56,453 bases of DNA, from NCBI GenBank assembly GCA_017649855.1, contig JAGCGA010000017.1:1-56453 (forward strand), given 5' to 3'. The stretch comes from Bacteroidales bacterium. Lineage in GTDB: Bacteria > Bacteroidota > Bacteroidia > Bacteroidales > WCHB1-69. A program made the translations under genes and the position numbers. Shown here in pieces: positions 34,782-43,586 of the stretch (position 1 is the stretch's first letter; each line of letters opens with the position of its first letter). The notes below the pieces were generated by a model. The model searched no databases. It worked only from the letters and a program-made list of their open reading frames with translations, and had not been told where the DNA came from.

Positions 34782-37721
34782 ATGAAAAAGAGCCTTCTGA
34801 GCATTTCCCTTGGCTGTATATGTTTGGCAGTCACCCTTATCACACAACTGAACGCCCAATCCCAATATGTCAATCCGCTGGTAGGCACGGCCGAACACGG
34901 TCACACCTTCCCGGGTGCCATCGTGCCCTTTGGCGCGGTGCAGGTCAGTCCGGACACCCGTCTGGACGGCTGGGACGGTTGTTCAGGCTATCACTATACC
35001 GACAACCGCATCTACGGTTTCAGTCACACCCATCTGAGTGGAACTGGTTGCAGCGACTACGGCGACATCCTCATCATGCCCTTTTTCAAGACTGCTTCTG
35101 TGAAGAATGAGGAGTATTCCTGCACCTTCTCACACAGCAATGAGAAGGCCGCTGCCGGCTATTATCAGGTAACTCTGGACAACGGCATCAAGGTGGAGCT
35201 CACCGCCGACCAACACGGAGCCATGCACCGCTACACCTTCCCGAAGAAGGGCGAGCGCGGCATCGTCATCGACCTGACCCATCGCGACAAGACGCTGGCC
35301 TCCGGCATCACGCACCGTGACAACGAATTCTATGGTTTCCGTCGCTCCGACGCATGGAACCCGAATCAATACTGCGCCTTCTCCATCATCCCTTCCGAAC
35401 CGGTACAGCGCATCGAGTATTATATCAACGACAAGATGGTCAGCGAACATGATGTGCGCGGTGAGAACTGCAAAGCCATCCTCTACTTCGACAAGAAGGT
35501 GAAGAGCGTCACCCTGCACGTCGGCATCTCCGCCGTCGATATTGAGGGCGCCATGAAGAACCGTGAATCCATCATGTCCTATAGCTTCGACCAGCTCAAA
35601 GACAAGGCTATCCAGGCATGGGACAAAGAACTCAGCAAGATAGAAGTCAGCAGCAGCAACACCGAGTACCTGAAGGTATTCTACACCGCCCTCTACCACT
35701 GTTTCACCTCTCCCTATCTCTACACGGATGTGGACGGCCGCTATCGGGGCATGGACCAGGAGATCCATCAGGTGGATGCCGGAAAGACCATCTACACGGT
35801 CTTCTCCTTGTGGGACACCTATCGTGCTTTGCATCCCCTGTTGAACATCATTGACCAGAAACGGTCCTCCGACTTCCTCTACACCTTCATGCAACAATAC
35901 AAACAAGGCGGCATGCTGCCCATCTGGGAGCTCTCTTCCTTTGAGACATGGTGCATGATCGGCTACCATTCCATCCCGGTCATCTGGGATGCCTACCAGA
36001 AGGGCCTCATTCCTGCCAACGAGCAGAAAGCCTTCCTGGATGCCATGGTAAGCAGTGCCCGCATGGACACCCACGGGCGCAAAGCCTTTGCCGAGAATGG
36101 CTTCATCTCCGGCATCGACGACAACGAGTCCGTATCCAAAAACCTGGAATACGCCTACGACGACTGGTGCATCGCACAGTATGCCAAAGCCTTGGGACAG
36201 AATGATATCTACAAGGAATTCATCAAACGTGCTCAAGCATACAAGAACATCCTGGACGAGAACCACTTCATGCACGGTCGTCTCAACGGCGGTCGCTACA
36301 CCCCCTTCAACCCGACAGAGGTCAACAACTACTTCACAGAAGCCAACAGCTGGCAATACTCCACCTATGTTCCGCAAGACATCCCCGAGTATGTCAACAT
36401 GTTAGGTGGTCCCGCCGAAGCTCTTCGTTTCTGGAAGGCTCTCTTCACTGCCTCTTCCGACATCAGCGGCCGTCAGCAGTCGGACATCACCGGCATGATC
36501 GGCCAATATGCGCACGGCAACGAACCGAGTCACCACGCAGCCTACCTGTTCAACTATCTGGGCACCTACAAATACACGCAGAAGTACACCAAGCAGATCA
36601 TGACGGAGTTGTACACCTCCAAGCCTGACGGGCTGTGCGGCAACGAGGACTGCGGCCAGATGTCGGCATGGTACGTCTTCAGCGCCATGGGCTTCTACCC
36701 TGTCTGTCCGGGCAGCAACGAATATGCCCTAGGATTCCCGTTGATGGACAAGGCAACCATCCACCTGGAGAACGGCAACACCTTCACCGTCATCAAGGAC
36801 AGCGACAAGCCTTATGTCAAGGAGGTGCTCTACAATGGCAAACGTCTCGCCTCTCCGTTCATCCGTTACCATCAGATTCACACGGGTGGCACCTTGGAGT
36901 TCCTCATGACCGACAATGAGTCCGAGTGTCTGAAGTTCAACGACCTCACCATTCTGCATCAACGGCAGACCATCCCGGCAGAGGACCAGCTGACCCCTGC
37001 CCCCATCATGTCCACTAACAAGTCCACCTTCTCGGAGGCCTTCTCGGTGACCATCAACAACTATGCGCCCAAGAACCAACCGGACTATGCTGCCGACACG
37101 AAGATCTACTACACCACGGACGGCACCATCCCTACGAAAGAGAACGGACATTTATATCAACAGCCTCTGACTTTCACGGATGCCACCACCTTGAAAGCTG
37201 TTGCCTACAACGACAAGACTGGCTACAGCTATGTGGTGACCGCCAATTACAAGCTTTACCAAAAAGACCGGGACATCCAGTACATCACCCATCCCAATCC
37301 GCAATATTTTGCAGGTGGCAATGACGGTCTCATCGACAACGAGCGAGGACCCATCAACTACCGCATCGGCGGCTGGCAAGGTTTCACCGGCGACTGTGAA
37401 CTGATCATCGACCTGCATCACAGCACCCCCATCACGAAGGTTGGCGCCGGCTGTCTGGAGGAGCAACGCGCCTGGATTTTCTATCCCTACGCCATGGAAG
37501 TGTCTGTCTCTGACGATGGGGAGCACTTCACCTCCTTTGGCACACAGGCCATCACCACCACCCGGAATGACAATGCCCACATTCAGGACGTAGAGGTCAA
37601 GGGTTCCGCCACGGCCCGCTATGTCAAGGTCAAACTGCGCAACTATGGCAAGTTGCCCTCCTGGCATATCAGCGCCGGCGAGCAGGCTTGGCTTTTCATC
37701 GATGAGATCTGGGTAAAATAA
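34782..37721 (+). CDS. Glycoside hydrolase family 92 alpha-mannosidase
   Basis: A 979-aa exported GH92 enzyme: signal peptide (1-25), N-terminal beta-sandwich from YVNPLVGTAEHGHTFPGAIVP, an (alpha/alpha)6 domain with FSLWDTYRALHPL, YAHGNEPSHH and GNEDCGQMSAWYVFSAMGFYPV, all typical of calcium-dependent exo-alpha-mannosidases. After about residue 740 come two extra modules: a chitobiase-C-like domain (IYYTTDGTIPTKENG) and a C-terminal discoidin-like (F5/8 type C) domain that may bind carbohydrate. It removes terminal alpha-mannose, mostly 1,2-linked, from host or yeast glycans. The ATG at 34782 is preferred since it begins the signal peptide. Confidence 0.93.
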   Translation: MKKSLLSISLGCICLAVTLITQLNAQSQYVNPLVGTAEHGHTFPGAIVPFGAVQVSPDTRLDGWDGCSGYHYTDNRIYGFSHTHLSGTGCSDYGDILIMPFFKTASVKNEEYSCTFSHSNEKAAAGYYQVTLDNGIKVELTADQHGAMHRYTFPKKGERGIVIDLTHRDKTLASGITHRDNEFYGFRRSDAWNPNQYCAFSIIPSEPVQRIEYYINDKMVSEHDVRGENCKAILYFDKKVKSVTLHVGISAVDIEGAMKNRESIMSYSFDQLKDKAIQAWDKELSKIEVSSSNTEYLKVFYTALYHCFTSPYLYTDVDGRYRGMDQEIHQVDAGKTIYTVFSLWDTYRALHPLLNIIDQKRSSDFLYTFMQQYKQGGMLPIWELSSFETWCMIGYHSIPVIWDAYQKGLIPANEQKAFLDAMVSSARMDTHGRKAFAENGFISGIDDNESVSKNLEYAYDDWCIAQYAKALGQNDIYKEFIKRAQAYKNILDENHFMHGRLNGGRYTPFNPTEVNNYFTEANSWQYSTYVPQDIPEYVNMLGGPAEALRFWKALFTASSDISGRQQSDITGMIGQYAHGNEPSHHAAYLFNYLGTYKYTQKYTKQIMTELYTSKPDGLCGNEDCGQMSAWYVFSAMGFYPVCPGSNEYALGFPLMDKATIHLENGNTFTVIKDSDKPYVKEVLYNGKRLASPFIRYHQIHTGGTLEFLMTDNESECLKFNDLTILHQRQTIPAEDQLTPAPIMSTNKSTFSEAFSVTINNYAPKNQPDYAADTKIYYTTDGTIPTKENGHLYQQPLTFTDATTLKAVAYNDKTGYSYVVTANYKLYQKDRDIQYITHPNPQYFAGGNDGLIDNERGPINYRIGGWQGFTGDCELIIDLHHSTPITKVGAGCLEEQRAWIFYPYAMEVSVSDDGEHFTSFGTQAITTTRNDNAHIQDVEVKGSATARYVKVKLRNYGKLPSWHISAGEQAWLFIDEIWVK

Positions 37722-37759
37722 CTATTGAATATAATTTCTCAAAAAAATAATCGAAAGCT

Positions 37760-39757
37760 ATGACACTACAAGAGTTTCAAGAAGACATCAGAAGAGGTAT
37801 CCCATCCTACATACCCCAAGCGAAACCTTACGACACCACTGTCAACCATGCGCCCAAGCGCAAAGATATCCTGACCAAGAAAGAGAAGCAACTCGCCTTG
37901 CGCAATGCTTTAAGATATTTCGACCCGTCGCTGCACGCACAGCTGGCGCCCGAGTTTGCCAAGGAGCTGCACGACTACGGCCGCATCTACATGTATCGGT
38001 ATCGTCCGGACTATGAGATGTATGCCCGTCCTATTGACGCATATCCGGCCAAGTGTCGTCAGGCCGCAGCCATCATGCTGATGATCCAGAACAACTTGGA
38101 CCCCGCGGTGGCACAGCATCCCCATGAGCTGATCACCTACGGTGGCAACGGCGCCGTCTTCCAGAACTGGGCACAATACCGCCTGGTGATGAAGTATCTC
38201 TCCGAGATGACCGACGAGCAGACCTTAGTGATGTATAGTGGTCATCCGCTGGGACTCTTCCCTTCCCACAAGGATGCCCCGCGCGTGGTGGTCACCAACG
38301 GCATGGTCATCCCCAACTACTCCAAGCCGGACGACTGGGAGCGCATGAATGCACTGGGAGTGTCCCAGTATGGCCAGATGACGGCTGGCTCCTACATGTA
38401 TATCGGCCCTCAAGGCATCGTGCACGGCACCACCATCACGGTGTTGAACGCCAGCCGCAAGATTGGCGGTGAGATCGGCGGCAAGCTCTTCGTGACGGCT
38501 GGTCTGGGCGGCATGTCCGGTGCACAGCCCAAGGCTGGCAACATCGCCGGGGTCGTCTCCATCACCGCAGAGATCAACCCTGCCGCCACCCAGAAGCGTT
38601 ACGAGCAAGGCTGGGTGGACGAGGTGCACGACGATCTCAACGAACTCTTTGTGAAAGTCAACGAAGCCCGCGCCCAGAAACTCGCCAAGTCCTTTGCTTA
38701 CCAAGGCAACATTGTGGACCTGTGGGAGTACTGTGCCGAGCATGACATCCAGGTGGACCTGGGTAGTGACCAGACCTCCTTGCACAACCCATGGGCGGGC
38801 GGCTACTATCCGGTAGGCATCTCCTTTGAAGACGCCAAGGTGATGATGGCCGACCAACCCGACAAGTTCAAGGCTGCCGTAGAAGAGAGCTTGCGCCGTC
38901 AAGTCAACGCCATCAACAAGCTGACCGCCAAGGGCATGTACTTCTTCGACTATGGCAATGCCTTCCTGCTGCAATCATCCCGCGCCGGAGCCGACATCCT
39001 GAAAGAGGACGGCACCTTCCGCTATCCTTCCTACGTGCAGGACATCATGGGACCGATGTGTTTCGACTACGGTTTCGGCCCCTTCCGCTGGGTCTGCACC
39101 TCCGGCAAGCCGGAAGACCTGGACATGTCCGACCATCTGGCCATGGACGTGCTGCGTGAGATCAGCGCCACCGCACCGGCAGAGATCTCCCAGCAGATGA
39201 AAGACAACATCACCTGGATACAGGGCGCCAAGGCCAACCATCTGGTCGTCGGCTCGCAAGCCCGTATCCTGTACGCCGACTGCGAAGGTCGTACCAAGAT
39301 TGCCGCTGCCTTCAACGAGGCTATCAAGAGTGGCAAGATCAGCGCCCCCATCGTGTTAGGCCGCGACCACCACGACGTCTCCGGCACCGACTCCCCGTTC
39401 CGCGAGACCTCCAACATCTACGACGGCTCCAGCTTCTGCGCCGACATGGCCATCCAGAATGTCATCGGTGACAGCTTCCGTGGCGCCACGTGGGTGAGCA
39501 TCCACAACGGCGGTGGCGTCGGCTGGGGCGAGGTCATCAACGGTGGCTTCGGCATGGTCCTCGACGGCTCTGCCGACAGCGACAGACGCCTGCGCAACAT
39601 GCTCTTCTGGGATGTCAACAACGGCATCTCCCGTCGCGCATGGGCCCGCAACGACGGCGCCCTCTTCGCCATCAAACGCGCCATGGAGGCCAATCCATCA
39701 CTCAAAGTCACAATCCCTAACATGGCGGATGACGCCCTCATCAACAGCCAATTCTAA
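37760..39757 (+). CDS. hutU: Urocanate hydratase
   Basis: A 665-aa urocanase, within the larger Bacteroidota-type length. It has YGGNGAVFQNWAQYRL, MYSGHPLGLFPSH, VTAGLGGMSGAQPKA (NAD-binding) and the DQTSLHNPWAGGYYP segment; the active-site region RPFRDDHHD of the family is recognisable as GRDHHDVSGTDSPFRE. It converts urocanate to imidazolone propionate in histidine breakdown. The other hut genes (hutH, hutI, ftcD) are absent from the window, so it is a detached member. It has a short leader, 38 nt after the GH92 stop. Confidence 0.95.
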   Translation: MTLQEFQEDIRRGIPSYIPQAKPYDTTVNHAPKRKDILTKKEKQLALRNALRYFDPSLHAQLAPEFAKELHDYGRIYMYRYRPDYEMYARPIDAYPAKCRQAAAIMLMIQNNLDPAVAQHPHELITYGGNGAVFQNWAQYRLVMKYLSEMTDEQTLVMYSGHPLGLFPSHKDAPRVVVTNGMVIPNYSKPDDWERMNALGVSQYGQMTAGSYMYIGPQGIVHGTTITVLNASRKIGGEIGGKLFVTAGLGGMSGAQPKAGNIAGVVSITAEINPAATQKRYEQGWVDEVHDDLNELFVKVNEARAQKLAKSFAYQGNIVDLWEYCAEHDIQVDLGSDQTSLHNPWAGGYYPVGISFEDAKVMMADQPDKFKAAVEESLRRQVNAINKLTAKGMYFFDYGNAFLLQSSRAGADILKEDGTFRYPSYVQDIMGPMCFDYGFGPFRWVCTSGKPEDLDMSDHLAMDVLREISATAPAEISQQMKDNITWIQGAKANHLVVGSQARILYADCEGRTKIAAAFNEAIKSGKISAPIVLGRDHHDVSGTDSPFRETSNIYDGSSFCADMAIQNVIGDSFRGATWVSIHNGGGVGWGEVINGGFGMVLDGSADSDRRLRNMLFWDVNNGISRRAWARNDGALFAIKRAMEANPSLKVTIPNMADDALINSQF

Positions 39758-39783
39758 TCCCTGCTCGCAAATCATCGTTCTTC

Positions 39784-40668
39784 ATGTCTCAACGTATCAC
39801 ATTCCTGGTCATCTTGTTGACAGCCTTTGTATTGGGTGGGTGCAAAAAGTCACCTGCCCCCATCGTGATCACGCCGGACATCGACAAGAACCATCTGCAA
39901 CGAAACCATATCTTCGGGAAAGTTCAAGAGATAGAAAGCCGCACCTACTACCTGTACGAAGACTCCCTGACACTGGAGGATTCCGCCCGCGCCATGGAGC
40001 TGACGAACAGACAGTGCGACCGCTATTTCCTGCACAACTACAACCCCAAAGGCTTTCTGGAGAGCTTTGTCAACGTGAGCATCGACGGGGACACCCTCAT
40101 CTACCGGCGCTATCTCTACAACGACCGCAACCAGATCTCGGAGTGGATAGAAAAAGGCGCTCCCTCGGACCCCCTCACCAAAGGTTGCTACCGTTACGAC
40201 CGGAACCACTTCCTCGAGAAGGAAGAGATCTACCACGGCGATTCCCTGGTTATGTCGTTTGCCTATAAGACAGACGGCATCGGCAACATCATCTCCAGCA
40301 CGCAAGACAACCGGCAGTTTGTCACCAAGACCACCTACCACTACAACAAAAACGGTCTGGTGGACACAATCAAGGAGTATGAGCCCAACGGCAAGGTCTT
40401 CAAACTGGCCACGATCGAGTACGACAACTATGGCGACGAGGTCAACCGGTGCGTCTATAAGGCCGGCAACCAGCTGATTGAATACACCTATCACCAGTAC
40501 TCGCCCAAAGGACGCAACCTCAAGACCCTTTACGAGGACCGCCTCCATCAGAACAAAGAGGTGAACTACTACGCCAACTTCGACAAGGAGAACAACTGGC
40601 GCATTGAATATACAGTATTAAACGACCAATTAGTATCTATTAGAAAACGTAACATCAAATACTATTAA
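39784..40668 (+). CDS. Lipoprotein with YD-like repeats, unknown
   Basis: A 294-aa lipoprotein (leader ending LGGC, Cys 20). The mature part contains degenerate repeats of the form Y.YN..G...., such as HNYNPKGFLESF, YLYNDRNQISEWI, YHYNKNGLVDTIKEY and IEYDNYGDEVNR, resembling the RHS/YD beta-strand repeats of wall-associated proteins. Likely a small beta-sheet surface or periplasmic protein. No function known. It lies 26 nt after hutU and 5 nt before the DUF5606 gene. Confidence 0.65.
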   Translation: MSQRITFLVILLTAFVLGGCKKSPAPIVITPDIDKNHLQRNHIFGKVQEIESRTYYLYEDSLTLEDSARAMELTNRQCDRYFLHNYNPKGFLESFVNVSIDGDTLIYRRYLYNDRNQISEWIEKGAPSDPLTKGCYRYDRNHFLEKEEIYHGDSLVMSFAYKTDGIGNIISSTQDNRQFVTKTTYHYNKNGLVDTIKEYEPNGKVFKLATIEYDNYGDEVNRCVYKAGNQLIEYTYHQYSPKGRNLKTLYEDRLHQNKEVNYYANFDKENNWRIEYTVLNDQLVSIRKRNIKYY

Positions 40669-40673
40669 CAACT

Positions 40674-41105
40674 ATGGATTTAAGTAACATTTTATCAATT
40701 ACAGGTAAAAGCGGATTATTCAAATTAATCTCCAGAACTCAGACCAATTTCATCGTGGAATCTTTGGACGACCAGCATCGTTTCCCGGCTTTCTCCCACG
40801 ATGGTGTGGCAACACTGGACAATATTGCGATCTTCACTGAAGACGGAGAGGTATCCCTCCAATCGGTCTTCCAAGCCATCTACAAGAAACATGATGGCAA
40901 AAAGGTGGAGACACCCAAAGACAACCAAGGATTCAAGACCTTCTTCGAAGAGGTGCTGCCGGAATATGACCACGAGAGAGTGTATGTCTCCAACATCAAA
41001 AAGGTGATTCTCTGGTACAACATCCTGGTTGACCATCAGCTGATTGACCTTGAAGAGGAATCCAAAGAAAGCGAAGCCACCCCGCAAGAGGAACAACAAG
41101 CATAA
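40674..41105 (+). CDS. DUF5606 protein
   Basis: A 143-aa cytosolic protein. LSNILSITGKSGLFKLISR, FIVESLDDQHRFPAF and a later FFEEVLPEYDHERVYVSNIKKVI are the DUF5606 pattern, a small Bacteroidota-specific family of unknown function. The end is acidic and Gln-rich. Possibly co-transcribed with the lipoprotein before it (5-nt gap). Confidence 0.75.
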   Translation: MDLSNILSITGKSGLFKLISRTQTNFIVESLDDQHRFPAFSHDGVATLDNIAIFTEDGEVSLQSVFQAIYKKHDGKKVETPKDNQGFKTFFEEVLPEYDHERVYVSNIKKVILWYNILVDHQLIDLEEESKESEATPQEEQQA

Positions 41106-41147
41106 TTTATTCAAAAATCAAGTATTAACCCGTAAAAATAGTAGTTT

Positions 41148-42578
41148 ATGAAAGTTTATTCTCGTGAAATCAGTCCCTGGCTCATTTGGTTAAGTCTGCT
41201 GGCCGTACTGCTCATTGCCGTAGGCATCTTTTTCTTCTACACATTTTTACGGCAAGGTGTTTCCGAACTCATAGAGGTGGTGCCCAACGACGCCGTCTTC
41301 CTGGTGGAAGCCAATGACCATCAAGATTGGGAGAAAAGCGCCAAGAGGATGCAGCCGGTCTTCAACGAAATCCTGGTCATGGATGCCTATCTTGCCTTCG
41401 AAGACATCTATCACTCCTTAGGATCCGGCAACTATTCGGCCACGCTTTCCGCTCACCCTGGCAAAGAATCTCTGCATATATTATATAATGTACAGATTGA
41501 CAAGGTCACCTTCAGAAAGTTGTTAAAAAAACTGAATATCGACCCCAACAACAACATCATCTTCGAGAAGCACAAGATCTATACCTACGGCACGAACTAC
41601 AAAAGCTTGAAGTTTGTCTATTTCAACCATGTATTATCGGTATCTGACGACTTGGAGATCATCAAGAAGGCGCTCATCCAGCACCGTCATCCCAAGAATC
41701 TGCTTTCCGAGAAGGAGTTCAAGAGTCTGTACACCTTATCTCGCAAGAACCAGAAGCAGAGTTGGATACTCTTCAACAACAAGGCTTATCTGACCTATCT
41801 GGACAATTATTTCACCAAAGGTGCGCTGAATTCCCTGCACCAGTTGGAGGCCTTGTCGAACTGGTCCGCCTTCCAGGTGCGCACTTCCCAGAACGAAGTC
41901 TTTTTGTCGGGCTACATACCCACCGACAAGGTATCCTCCAAGACACCCAAGTATGAACTGCCCGAGAAGGTCATGCCGCAGCACGTGATGCGCTATGCCA
42001 AGTGCGAAGGCAACGATTACGCCGCGACCTACATCCTGCTGCATGGAGACGGTGACAACCGCCAATACCTCATCTTGGAGGAAGACACCCTGCATCCGGT
42101 TCTTCGCAGACTGTCGGAGGAAAGCTTTGAGCTCTTAAAAAATCTTTATCCTGACGGCATCTACCCGGTTGACAGCTTACTCAAGCAAAGCAAAGGCTTC
42201 CTCGATCCGAAATTGGCGACGGTCCGCCAACCCAACTGGAACTACTGCATCATCCGGGATCTGAACTACATCCTGGCTGAAGAGAAAGAGGATCTCCAAT
42301 ATCTCTCCAGATGTTACCAAAATGACAGCTTCATCAGCCATAACAACCTGTACAAATTCACCAAGAACTGCCTCCCATCCAAGAACTTGGAGGAATACAC
42401 TATCCTCAACGAAGAGAAGGGACAGATCATGCAGGATCTTTTATCCGGCAAAGGACGCGACAGCTACTTCGGCAAGAACCTGAAGGTGTTTTCCATCTAC
42501 TGTACCTCGACCACAGACATGCCTTCCGACGAAGACCGCATGATAGCTGTCAACATGTACCTGTTGTTTGACAAATAG
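41148..42578 (+). CDS. Single-pass membrane protein, unknown
   Basis: A 476-aa protein with one membrane helix at about 11-34 and a large domain outside the cytosol. The start of the domain (VVPNDAVFLVEANDHQDWEKS) and the overall strand-rich pattern recall DUF3352-type proteins, but I am not sure of this. No catalytic motif is visible. It follows the DUF5606 gene by 42 nt on the same strand. Confidence 0.5.
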   Translation: MKVYSREISPWLIWLSLLAVLLIAVGIFFFYTFLRQGVSELIEVVPNDAVFLVEANDHQDWEKSAKRMQPVFNEILVMDAYLAFEDIYHSLGSGNYSATLSAHPGKESLHILYNVQIDKVTFRKLLKKLNIDPNNNIIFEKHKIYTYGTNYKSLKFVYFNHVLSVSDDLEIIKKALIQHRHPKNLLSEKEFKSLYTLSRKNQKQSWILFNNKAYLTYLDNYFTKGALNSLHQLEALSNWSAFQVRTSQNEVFLSGYIPTDKVSSKTPKYELPEKVMPQHVMRYAKCEGNDYAATYILLHGDGDNRQYLILEEDTLHPVLRRLSEESFELLKNLYPDGIYPVDSLLKQSKGFLDPKLATVRQPNWNYCIIRDLNYILAEEKEDLQYLSRCYQNDSFISHNNLYKFTKNCLPSKNLEEYTILNEEKGQIMQDLLSGKGRDSYFGKNLKVFSIYCTSTTDMPSDEDRMIAVNMYLLFDK

Positions 42579-42595
42579 AAAGGGAACCTCTCCTT

Positions 42596-43411
42596 TTACA
42601 CATCCTCCCTTGTGATAAGTTTCTGGTTAGACAGGGATTCCATCACAAGGGATTCTTGTTGGGTGTTAAAAGGATTCGGCTGTTGCATCAAGTCGAAGAT
42701 GCTCTTCACCCGATGGACATAATTCACCTCGGGCAAGCGACGGTTCAGTCCCATGAAACGGCTGATCCGATTGTTTTCCATTGCATCATGCGCCCGCATG
42801 ATCTCCAGGCAACAGCTTCGCAGGAAGAGATACAACGGTTGCTTCTCGACTTTCTTCGCTTTGCCTTTCCGCTTGGCATCCTTGACGACAGGCTCTTTCT
42901 GGGGAGTCAAAAGATCCGTGATGACCTGAGTATGCAATTCAGTATGCTGGTACAGGATTGTCAGCGCATCTTCGATGGCAGATTCCTTATCAACCGTAAT
43001 CAGGAAAACATAGTCATAGCCGTCATAGGGGCATGGATAGCGGCAGAAACCGCTGTTGCCCAAGAAGTAATAGGCATCGTCAAAGAGGGGGATGCTGAGG
43101 GTGTAATTATCTTCGGGATCACTGAGCTGTGCCTGAACCTTGTTGGGGATAATCGCCAGGAGCAGATTGTTTTGCGGACGAAAGACCGCAGAAAACACCG
43201 GCACCGACACCTCGTCGCCGGTAGTGTCAAAAGCATAGTCTTGGATATAGGAGAAATCCACCTGGAACCATTGGCTGCACTGGTGGGCGAAGGCCAACGG
43301 GGGCAAGTCAGACCTCACCAGGAAGAGGTGATAATCCGTGGCACACCCAAAGGTGTCGTTCACATCTAGGACGACCTGGGTAGGCTGATCTGACAATAAT
43401 AATCTTCGCAT
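42596..43411 (-). CDS. Unknown cytosolic protein
   Basis: A 271-aa protein without signal peptide or membrane segment. It has a strand-rich first half (IPLFDDAYYFLGNSGFCRYPCPYDG near 128-152), a basic linker (KDAKRKGKAKKVEKQ, about 180-195) and a helical C-terminal half with CCLEIMRAHDAMENN. I do not recognise the family. The ATG at 43411 gives the best start; the frame runs further but through the AT-rich promoter. Convergent with the preceding gene. Confidence 0.5.
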   Translation of the reverse strand: MRRLLLSDQPTQVVLDVNDTFGCATDYHLFLVRSDLPPLAFAHQCSQWFQVDFSYIQDYAFDTTGDEVSVPVFSAVFRPQNNLLLAIIPNKVQAQLSDPEDNYTLSIPLFDDAYYFLGNSGFCRYPCPYDGYDYVFLITVDKESAIEDALTILYQHTELHTQVITDLLTPQKEPVVKDAKRKGKAKKVEKQPLYLFLRSCCLEIMRAHDAMENNRISRFMGLNRRLPEVNYVHRVKSIFDLMQQPNPFNTQQESLVMESLSNQKLITREDV

Positions 43412-43463
43412 TTTGACCCTGCAAAAGTACAAAATTAACCATAGAAAAGAATCATAAATTCGC

Positions 43464-43494
43464 TTTGTTATTCGATGTTTTTTTGATACTTTTG
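43464..43494 (+). promoter_or_regulatory. Bacteroidota promoter of korA
   Basis: TTTG (43464-43467), 19 nt, TACTTTTG (43487-43494): complete consensus. The start codon is 92 nt further on at 43587. Confidence 0.75.
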
Positions 43495-43586
43495 CGCTGC
43501 AATTCATTGGGGTAACCCTTGAAGTGCAAACGATAGCCAACAATCACATATTCAAGAAATTATTATTCTAAAACTCAAAATACAAT

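Noticed and set aside
40674..41105. DUF5606 gene considered as part of a surface-protein operon with the YD-repeat lipoprotein
   Set aside because: It has no export signal and the family occurs widely alone; short spacing only supports co-transcription.
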